33,679 nucleotides of DNA, taken from Candidatus Omnitrophota bacterium (GTDB lineage Bacteria; Omnitrophota; Gorgyraeia; JABMRG01). Location: assembly GCA_013202525.1 (NCBI GenBank), contig JABMQS010000106.1, positions 1 through 33,679 on the forward strand. The letters run 5' to 3'. The notes beneath the pieces were generated by a model. That model was given only the letters and a program-made list of their open reading frames with translations. It made no database searches and was not told the origin of the DNA. Position numbers and translations under genes: made by a program. Below are positions 24,249 to 30,877 of the stretch, piece by piece (within the stretch, counting starts at the first letter, position 1; each line of letters starts with the position of its first letter).

Positions 24249-24578
24249 ATGCCCGATAAGAAAAAATATACACCGCCTTCGATTAAACCGATTTATTATT
24301 CTTCGGCGGATGTCCCTATAGGAGGCACGCCTTCCAGAATGTGCCAGTACGGGAATCCCGTTTTTTTCGACTGTGACCAGGGGGGCGAAGCGGCTAATTA
24401 CTGTTTTGTAGGATATGTTTATACCCCGTCATCAGGCTGCGGGAACGGAACATACCCGAATAGCGGTTCAGGCGGCTGTTGGAACGGTACCACTGCGGTC
24501 GATATGGGATATTGTTCAAATGGGACCGATGCGGCTACATGGTGTTCCTCAGGAAGCAATCCCATGCCCATGCCATAA
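24249..24578 (+). CDS. RiPP precursor candidate with seven CxxG repeats
   Basis: A 109-residue peptide with no homologue I recognise. The leader (1-31) begins MPDKKKYTPPSIKPIYY; Tyr7, Pro10 and Ile12 match the YxxPx(L/I) motif that PqqD-type domains bind in several RiPP classes. The rest contains seven cysteines at 32, 42, 52, 64, 77, 89 and 99, spaced 10-13 apart. Each begins a CxxG unit: CQYG, CDQG, CFVG, CGNG, CWNG, CSNG, CSSG. The core is otherwise rich in Gly, Asn, Ser and Thr, has almost no basic residues, and ends SNPMPMP. ATG 24249 is preferred over GTG 24240 because AAAGGTGA then gives good spacing. It lies between a PqqD-SPASM enzyme and an HPr-kinase-like enzyme, with its own promoter and a weak terminator. 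Leader and core boundaries are inferred. Confidence 0.8.
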   Translation: MPDKKKYTPPSIKPIYYSSADVPIGGTPSRMCQYGNPVFFDCDQGGEAANYCFVGYVYTPSSGCGNGTYPNSGSGGCWNGTTAVDMGYCSNGTDAATWCSSGSNPMPMP

Positions 24579-24621
24579 TGTTTTAAGGGGTGCATCCGCA
24601 GTCATATCACAGTCTTATTGC

Positions 24622-24645
24622 AGTGATCTAGATTATCACTTTTTC
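24622..24645 (+). terminator. Weak intrinsic terminator after the peptide gene
   Basis: AGTGAT (24622-24627) pairs with ATCACT (24635-24640) over a 7-base loop, followed directly by a T-run. The stem is short, so partial termination is expected: a strong short precursor transcript plus read-through into the kinase and exporter genes. The surrounding 95-base gap (24579-24673) shows nothing else. Confidence 0.5.
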
Positions 24646-24673
24646 CTTAAATATTAACCCCCACCTTCTGCCA

Positions 24674-25498
24674 ATGGCCAAATATATCACTATCACCATA
24701 GCCGCTGTGGCCTTAAGAGTAGCTATGAGCGTGGAGACTCTTTTAGGACCTAAGTTCGACGGCTTTATCGAGTCTAAGAGAAAGGCGGGTGACGGTGCAT
24801 GGCGTCTTGGGCCTATCAATACCGGCGGGCCCAAGAGAAATAGGCCGGAGAATCTTAGCAGGCAGGCCTCCGGTCTCTATCCGGTCATCTCCCCCCACTT
24901 TAACGGCCGGGCGTTAATAGATGCAAGAGCAGGAAAGATCACCTACCCCTATCCCAAATCTCCGGAGATCGACTTTGATTCACGATTGATCTGTTATGCT
25001 TATTCACATATACTCGCCTTAAACCATGGCCTGCTTTTGCATGCCACAGCCGTTGAGAGGAACGGGCAGGCATATCTTTTCTGCGGCCCCTCCGGGGCAG
25101 GCAAGTCTACGGTAGCCTATCTTTCCTGGCAATACAGGGTATTGGGAGACGATGTTGTGGCTGTCAGAAAGGCAAAACGGGGTTATCACGTTTTTCCGAC
25201 GCCATGGTGGCAGAAGTCTGTTGTGGATTTTGACAGTGGGCATCCTGTCAGGATAAGGGCGATATTCTTTATTGAGAAGTCCGGGAGGAGATGGCTTAAG
25301 CCCGTGGGTAAAGACGAGGCGTTTTCAGCATTCCTGGTTTCGTGCATACACTATTTTACGTATATGAAAAGACCGTTGGTCGATAAGGCCTTTTCTACAG
25401 CCCTCGGCCTTATAAAAAGCGTACCGGTATATAAGATGGGCTTTAGCAGGAATGGAGATTTCTGGCCATTGCTGGATAAGGAGTTGAACATAGATTGA
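24674..25498 (+). CDS. HPr-kinase-like P-loop protein (RiPP-associated kinase candidate)
   Basis: A 274-residue protein of the HPr-kinase/PEP-carboxykinase-like fold. After an N-terminal domain with poor conservation come HGLLLHATAVERNGQAYLF and the Walker A motif CGPSGAGKST at about 137-146, then RVLGDDVVAV (catalytic Asp pair) and a Gly-poor C-terminal half ending near 274. True HPrK proteins also carry an N-terminal DRTGG-type domain, which I do not see. Shorter homologues occur in RiPP clusters; one is known from paeninodin-type lasso peptide clusters to phosphorylate a C-terminal Ser of the precursor. The gene directly follows the CxxG peptide, whose core is rich in Ser and Thr, so peptide phosphorylation is plausible. 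Its stop overlaps the next start by four bases. Confidence 0.8.
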   Translation: MAKYITITIAAVALRVAMSVETLLGPKFDGFIESKRKAGDGAWRLGPINTGGPKRNRPENLSRQASGLYPVISPHFNGRALIDARAGKITYPYPKSPEIDFDSRLICYAYSHILALNHGLLLHATAVERNGQAYLFCGPSGAGKSTVAYLSWQYRVLGDDVVAVRKAKRGYHVFPTPWWQKSVVDFDSGHPVRIRAIFFIEKSGRRWLKPVGKDEAFSAFLVSCIHYFTYMKRPLVDKAFSTALGLIKSVPVYKMGFSRNGDFWPLLDKELNID

Positions 25499-27123
25499 AG
25501 GTTAATATTAAGCCTGATGGCGTTCTTTTTATTATCGTAGCGGCCTTGTTGGCCTGGGTCTACTTTGTCCTGCCGCCCCTGGGCATATATTCCAATGACG
25601 GCGGGGTAAAGTACATACAGATGAAGGCATTTGCTCAAAACCACCAGCAGAGTTCGGCCATAGAGTATGTGGGGAGCGCCATAGGGATCGATGCAGCCCA
25701 TGTGGATCCGGATTCAGCATATTTTTCCGTGAGGGATGAGCGCTTCTATTGCAACTATCGGCCTCTATTTACATTTCTGACGAGCCTTTTCTATCCGGCC
25801 CTGGGGGACAGGGTCATACACCTGCTTCCCCTGCTGTCTTTTTTTCTGTCCCTGCTTGTTCTAAGCAGGACGCTGAGGATGCTCATAAAGCCGTCAGTCC
25901 TTTATTATGTCTTGCTGGCAGGTTTTTTGATCGGTTCCCCGCTTTTTTTATACTCGATAACCTTCTGGGAGCATATGCCGGCGGTCTTCTTGATCACTGC
26001 CGCCCTCTATTATATAACAAGGTATTTTGAGAGAGGCCAGAGAGACCCCGATATCTTCATAGGCTCTTTTTTGGTAGGCCTGTCTATATTTTTCAGAAGT
26101 GAAATGGCTTTTCTGATAGCGGCCTTTGCTGTTTCAGCAGGGTGGGTATTTTTCAAAAGGGAAAAAAGGCGCACATTATATATCTGCTTATCGGGCCTGG
26201 GCCTGGCGATCTCATCTTCATTATTGTTGAATATTATATTGTACGGCAGCCTATTAAGCCCGCATGTCCTTTATCATCTCTTTAGTGTATTCTCTCCCAT
26301 GAGGGCCCTTGCCTGTGCCGCGGCACTTCTAACGGGGTGTCTTATTATGCTGTCTTTAAACAGTCATAAAGAAGAAGAGCCGCGCGTTAAGTTTTATAAT
26401 CTCCTCGCCGCATGCTGGCTCGGTATCATATTAGTCTTCTTCAGGCGTTCACCTATCGCGCCATTCTTCATAGGATTTCCGCTCGTATATGTATTATTTT
26501 TTAATGTTGGCCGCATTGCGGACGCAGCCCGCAGGCGCGCCAAGGAGAACCCTCTGGCACAGGTTCTTTTACCGATGGCGATAATCTATATATCGCTGAC
26601 CGCTGTAGGTCTCCACAGGAACCCTGACCTGAGCGTGAGGTATCTGCTTGCCCTGGTTCCGCTCGTCCTTATTTTTGTCGCTACGCAGTCCGACGGCATA
26701 ATGAGGTTTAAGCCATTTATCATATTGATAAGCCTTTTTGTAGCCGCGGGCCTTCTGCTAAACAGCCACAGCCTTAAGGATGATATTCTGAGATACAAAT
26801 ATTACAATGCACAGCGGGTGAAGTTTTTGGGAGGGCATACGGGCCCTGGTGATATAGTGATCTTTGAGCATTCGCCTCTTATGCATCATTGCGCGCCGTT
26901 ATTTTTTGAAAGGGTTTTTATTGTAAGCAAAAACATGGGCGGAGACATCGGGCCTATTTATGATATGCTTAAAGCCAAGGGCGTCCGGCGCGCTTATTTC
27001 TGGGTACTGAACCCGTACCGTTATAACGGAATTATGAAACTTAAGGGGATAAGGACGAAGCAGCACGCCTTCAAGCATCGTGATAACCGGCCGCACTATC
27101 TTATTGAGATGGAGTGGGAGTAG
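25495..27123 (+). CDS. Multi-pass membrane protein, GT-C (ArnT/PMT)-like
   Basis: A 542-residue membrane protein with about eleven hydrophobic segments and a short soluble C-terminal domain. The first outer loop reads YSNDGGVKYIQMKAFAQN and later DERFYCNYRPLFTFLTSLFY. An Asp followed by G-x-x-K-Y after the first helix is a common GT-C pattern in proteins of the PMT/GT39-like group. Later segments include FWEHMPAVFLITAALYY and PDLSVRYLLALVPLVLIF (an RY/RYL outer-loop motif also seen in this group). It probably transfers a sugar from a polyprenol carrier on the outer side. Start is TTG 25495, which overlaps the kinase stop (TTGA) and implies coupled translation; no better downstream start with a clear ribosome site was found. 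The exporter gene starts 3 bases after it. Confidence 0.62.
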   Translation: MKVNIKPDGVLFIIVAALLAWVYFVLPPLGIYSNDGGVKYIQMKAFAQNHQQSSAIEYVGSAIGIDAAHVDPDSAYFSVRDERFYCNYRPLFTFLTSLFYPALGDRVIHLLPLLSFFLSLLVLSRTLRMLIKPSVLYYVLLAGFLIGSPLFLYSITFWEHMPAVFLITAALYYITRYFERGQRDPDIFIGSFLVGLSIFFRSEMAFLIAAFAVSAGWVFFKREKRRTLYICLSGLGLAISSSLLLNIILYGSLLSPHVLYHLFSVFSPMRALACAAALLTGCLIMLSLNSHKEEEPRVKFYNLLAACWLGIILVFFRRSPIAPFFIGFPLVYVLFFNVGRIADAARRRAKENPLAQVLLPMAIIYISLTAVGLHRNPDLSVRYLLALVPLVLIFVATQSDGIMRFKPFIILISLFVAAGLLLNSHSLKDDILRYKYYNAQRVKFLGGHTGPGDIVIFEHSPLMHHCAPLFFERVFIVSKNMGGDIGPIYDMLKAKGVRRAYFWVLNPYRYNGIMKLKGIRTKQHAFKHRDNRPHYLIEMEWE

Positions 27124-27126
27124 CTT

Positions 27127-28956
27127 GTGAAACATATGAGCAAGAAGATGAAAGAGGACGGAAGGATAGAATTCAGCCTGCCCCATATCAAAAAGGCCGC
27201 AGGGCTTTTTTCACGGTTCGGAAGATACGCCCTGCGCTACTGGAAGTTTGAGTCCCTGCTTTTGCTGACAGGCAATATTTCTATTGTCCTTGCCCTGATA
27301 ACACCATATCTTGGCAAAAACGCCCTGGATAAGGGCATACTGGCAAAAAACCCGGTGTTGTTCATAAGATATGTTTTGATCGCCGCGGTGGTTTATTTTC
27401 TGAGGATCATAGCAGCCAGCGGCAACGATTTTGTAAAGACCTATGTCACCGGAAAGGTGAGGCTTGACCTATCAAGGAATGTGCTGAAAAAGCTTGATCT
27501 TCTGCCTTTGAACTTTTTCCGGAGCAGGTCCACAGGAGAATGTATCTACAGGCTGCACAGCGATATAGGCGCAACCTCAGGGGCGATAGTTACCACCCTG
27601 CCGAATATCGCACTCGCCGTCTTTAAACTGCTGGCCATAACCGTTGTCATATTCTTTATCGACTGGAAGATACTCCTGCTTATCGCGGGTTATAATCTGC
27701 TGACAGTTTTGCGTATGCGCTTTTTTACCCCCAGGACCGCGGAGCTGATACAGCTTGGCTATCAGAAGTCCCAGGACGCCTTTAAGATATTAAATGAGTT
27801 GTTTTCGAATATCTACTTTCTTAAGGCCTCAGGCAAGGCAGCGCATATGTTAAGGAAGTATTTTGGCATCCTTGTTGAGAACTTCAGGCTCGATATGTCG
27901 AACTACAAGCTCAGGTTCTTTTCGGGAACGCTCTCTTCGGTCTCCGACAGGATATTCTTCGGCCTTATAGGTTTTATAGGCAGCCTCCTGGTGATCAGGG
28001 GCGAACTGAGCCTTGGCAGCCTGGCCGCGATAATGGCCTACATCAGCCAGGGCGTCTCATCGTATGGAGCGATCCTGGGTGCGGGGCGGCAGCTGATATT
28101 AAACGGCATATCTTTAAGAAGGGTTACGGAGGTCCTGGATGCCGATACAGCGGTCGAGGAGAAAAAAGATGCAAAAGAACCCCGCTCTATAGAAGGAAGG
28201 ATCGAATTTAAGGGTGTATCCTTTGGGTACACCAAAGACAAGTCCGTATTTGATGGAATAAACTTTTTTATCCAGCCGAAGGCAAAGGTAGCGCTTGTCG
28301 GGCATTCCGGATGCGGCAAGACCACACTTCTTAATCTTATCCTGCGGCTTTATGATGTCGACAGGGGAGCGGTCTTTCTCGGCGGCTATGATGTGAGGGA
28401 TCTCAGGTTCAGGTCTATCTATAGCCATATCGGCATCACCCCCCAGCAGCCGTTTCTTCTTAATGAGACGGTGAGGTATAATATCGCATACGAGAACCCG
28501 AAGATGGATATCGAGGATGTGGTAAGGGCCGCACAACTGGCAGAGGCGCACGATTTTATAGAAGGCCTTCCGAAAGGCTATGAGACGGTCGTAGGTGAAG
28601 CAGGCTGCGTTATATCTCAAGGCCAGAGGCAGAGGCTTGCAATCGCAAGGACCCTTGCCAGGAGGCCGAAGGTCCTGATGCTGGATGAAGCCCTTTCTTC
28701 GGTGGATTCAGAGACTGAGAGCAAGATCATCGCGAATATACGGGACGCCTTTCGTGATTCCACGGTTATTATAGTCTCACACCGCATAACCGCTGTGAAG
28801 ATGGTGGACCTGGTCTATTTTCTTGAAGGCTCGGGCAAGATGACCGTTGGTATACATGGCCAGCTTACAGGCACCAGCACCGCTTACAGGGATCTGTTTG
28901 CACCTCAAGCCGAGGAGACAAAGGTGACGGTCGGAGACAGTAAAGTCCCAGCATGA
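27127..28956 (+). CDS. ABC exporter, fused membrane and ATPase domains
   Basis: A 609-residue half-transporter. Six membrane helices lie at about 35-330, followed by the ATPase: Walker A GHSGCGKTT at about 391-399, Q-loop GITPQQPFLLNE, signature ISQGQRQRLAIART, Walker B KVLMLDEALSSVDSE and the H-loop SHRITAV. It probably works as a homodimer. No N-terminal C39 peptidase is present, in line with a separate S26-type peptidase at 20801. As part of the same transcriptional run as the CxxG peptide it is the natural exporter of the mature peptide; lipid-linked substrates handled by MsbA-like relatives are the alternative. The start is GTG 27127, with ATG 27136 as an alternative. Its stop overlaps the next start by four bases. 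Confidence 0.92.
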   Translation: MKHMSKKMKEDGRIEFSLPHIKKAAGLFSRFGRYALRYWKFESLLLLTGNISIVLALITPYLGKNALDKGILAKNPVLFIRYVLIAAVVYFLRIIAASGNDFVKTYVTGKVRLDLSRNVLKKLDLLPLNFFRSRSTGECIYRLHSDIGATSGAIVTTLPNIALAVFKLLAITVVIFFIDWKILLLIAGYNLLTVLRMRFFTPRTAELIQLGYQKSQDAFKILNELFSNIYFLKASGKAAHMLRKYFGILVENFRLDMSNYKLRFFSGTLSSVSDRIFFGLIGFIGSLLVIRGELSLGSLAAIMAYISQGVSSYGAILGAGRQLILNGISLRRVTEVLDADTAVEEKKDAKEPRSIEGRIEFKGVSFGYTKDKSVFDGINFFIQPKAKVALVGHSGCGKTTLLNLILRLYDVDRGAVFLGGYDVRDLRFRSIYSHIGITPQQPFLLNETVRYNIAYENPKMDIEDVVRAAQLAEAHDFIEGLPKGYETVVGEAGCVISQGQRQRLAIARTLARRPKVLMLDEALSSVDSETESKIIANIRDAFRDSTVIIVSHRITAVKMVDLVYFLEGSGKMTVGIHGQLTGTSTAYRDLFAPQAEETKVTVGDSKVPA

Positions 28957-30707
28957 AAAAGATATCAGCAGTAATATCAACAGGCATAATCATAGGTTTT
29001 GTAGCAGGTATTCTGCTTGCCTCCTTCCATATCGCCACAAACCATTATATCGGCCATGGGCTATTCAGGCTGGCGGCCCTTACCCTGCAAAAAGATATAA
29101 ACCTAACGCTTCTTTGGACCGTTGCCGGGTGCATGGCCCTGAGCCTGCCCTGGCGTTTTTTAGTTTATGCCGCCGGGAAGATGCCCCGCCGTTTTATAGC
29201 GGGGATAAAGGGGTGGAGGTTTTTTAGACGGCCTCGGAAGGCAGGGACCGCTAAGGGCATGGCATATCTCGCGTTTTCCCTGTTTCTGTTGATAGCATGT
29301 TTAAACGCTACAGTCATAATATACGACAATACGGCCATTCCCGATAAGCCGAATGTAGTATGGTTCCTTATAGATGCCCTGAGGGCAGACCACCTGGGAT
29401 GCTACGGCTATGAGAAGGATACGAGCCCCTTTATCGATAAGTTTGCGTCTGAGAGTGCTTTATTTACCAACGCTGTGAGCCAGGAGTCGTATACGCTGGC
29501 CTCGGTATCCTCGTATCTTACCTCTACATATCCTGCTACAAACAGGGTGCTTTACCTGCGGCCGCATTTTGACAGACTAAGCCCCGCCTTTATTACACTT
29601 GCCGAGGTCTTAAGGGATAAAGGTTATTCTACGGCAGCGTTTATATCGAATGCGCATCTCTCAAGCAGGTTTAATATCGGTCAGGGATTTGACCTTTACG
29701 ATGACCGCATAAGGGCGCCAGGGAAGGCACGCCTTCCGTTATTAGAACGCTGTAACAGTGCAAGGATGATATTCAAGAGATTAAAAAGCTATCTCGCCGG
29801 CCACAAGAGAAGGCCTGCCTTTATCTATCTCCATTATATGGATGTGCACTCTCCGTATATACCACCGCCTCCTTACGATAAGATGTTTCTCGAAAAAAAG
29901 CAAGACCTGTCCATGAGAGGGCACTGCGTAAATGTCAACGCGCTGGAGAAGATAGACCGCCGGATACAGGAGAGGGCTTTGGATCTGCTCATATCTCAAT
30001 ATGATGGTGAGATAGGGCATACAAGCGATTATATTGAGAAGACACTCGCCATGCTAAAGGGCTATGGTATCGATGAGATGAATTCGATTATTATAATAAC
30101 CGCGGATCATGGTGAGGAGTTTCTTGACCGCCACCCTGGCGACCCAGGCGGCCTGCAGCACGGAAGGACCCTTTACCAAGAGCAGATACATGTGCCGCTC
30201 ATCATCTCTTTCCCGGATAAAGAAGGCGCGGGCAAAAGAATAGGGCCGTATGTGGAGCTTGTAGATATTGTACCGACTGCTCTCGATGCTGTGGATATAG
30301 ATTGGCGCAAGTTTGGCCAGTTTCAGGGCAGGAGCCTGCTTCCCTTATTAAGGGGCGATAACGCCTTTGCGCGTTCTCCCTATAGCGGCGGTAATCATGG
30401 CAGGGGTATGATCATAAATGGCAGATGGAAGTTCTTAAATGATGATATAGATGTAAGAGGGGACAGGCAGAATATATATAAGCGTCCCTCAAAAGATTAT
30501 AAGCCTGCGCTGGAAGACGAACTCTATAATATAAAAACAGATCCTCATGAAAAGAAGGATTTGATCAAGAAGAAGAGAGCAGTTGCGCGAGAATCAAAGG
30601 GTGAGTTGCTTGGTATTGAGGAGAGATACTCTTCTGAAAAAGAGGCCCCCCGTGGCACACTCGGCAAGAAAGCAAGGCAACGCCTAAAAGCCCTCGGCTA
30701 CCTTTAA
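28953..30707 (+). CDS. Membrane-anchored sulfatase-fold phospho/sulfo-transferase-like protein
   Basis: A 584-residue protein of the alkaline phosphatase superfamily. The first 130 residues hold three membrane helices; the catalytic domain faces outward. Landmarks are WFLIDALRADHLGCYGY (metal Asp), SQESYTLASVSSYL, YLHYMDVHSPYIPPP, IITADHGEEFLDRH (metal Asp-His) and HGRTLYQEQIHVPLII. True sulfatases have a Cys or Ser in CxPSR that becomes formylglycine. Here the aligned residue is Thr181 with no CxPSR, so a Thr nucleophile as in phosphoethanolamine- or glycerophosphate-transferases is more likely. The C-terminus has LYNIKTDPHEKKDL, normal for the family. Translation is coupled to the ABC exporter by an ATGA overlap. 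It may add or remove a phosphate-linked group on the exported product. The stop codon lies inside the left arm of a long hairpin. Confidence 0.83.
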   Translation: MKKISAVISTGIIIGFVAGILLASFHIATNHYIGHGLFRLAALTLQKDINLTLLWTVAGCMALSLPWRFLVYAAGKMPRRFIAGIKGWRFFRRPRKAGTAKGMAYLAFSLFLLIACLNATVIIYDNTAIPDKPNVVWFLIDALRADHLGCYGYEKDTSPFIDKFASESALFTNAVSQESYTLASVSSYLTSTYPATNRVLYLRPHFDRLSPAFITLAEVLRDKGYSTAAFISNAHLSSRFNIGQGFDLYDDRIRAPGKARLPLLERCNSARMIFKRLKSYLAGHKRRPAFIYLHYMDVHSPYIPPPPYDKMFLEKKQDLSMRGHCVNVNALEKIDRRIQERALDLLISQYDGEIGHTSDYIEKTLAMLKGYGIDEMNSIIIITADHGEEFLDRHPGDPGGLQHGRTLYQEQIHVPLIISFPDKEGAGKRIGPYVELVDIVPTALDAVDIDWRKFGQFQGRSLLPLLRGDNAFARSPYSGGNHGRGMIINGRWKFLNDDIDVRGDRQNIYKRPSKDYKPALEDELYNIKTDPHEKKDLIKKKRAVARESKGELLGIEERYSSEKEAPRGTLGKKARQRLKALGYL

Positions 30708-30877
30708 TGGGACCGTTTCACCCTCTCGCGGGCCTTTGTGGCACAACGAGTTATGGCTTTGCCTATTCAGTTTTTCAATATTAGTTTGGTACAGCCGTTT
30801 ATGCAAAAACTTAAACGGTGAAGCCATAACTCATTATAGCATAAGGGCCCGCGAGAGGGTGAAACGGTCCCATTAAA
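30703..30877. repeat. 175-bp hairpin element spanning two convergent stop codons
   Basis: The outer arms 30703-30734 and 30846-30877 are a perfect 32-bp inverted repeat. Inside them, symmetric 13-base stretches pair partly, then GAGTTATGGCTT (30748-30759) pairs with AAGCCATAACTC (30821-30832). A smaller stem (30795-30801 with 30812-30818) sits in the loop. The arms contain the stop codons of both flanking genes (30705-30707 plus, 30873-30875 minus). It may be a MITE-like element or a bidirectional transcription barrier; there are no T-runs. No gene is visible inside. Confidence 0.9.

Noticed and set aside
24415-24657. 80-codon frame overlapping the Cys-rich peptide gene in another phase
   Set aside because: No ribosome site and no recognisable pattern, whereas the main frame has promoter, ribosome site and ordered CxxG repeats.
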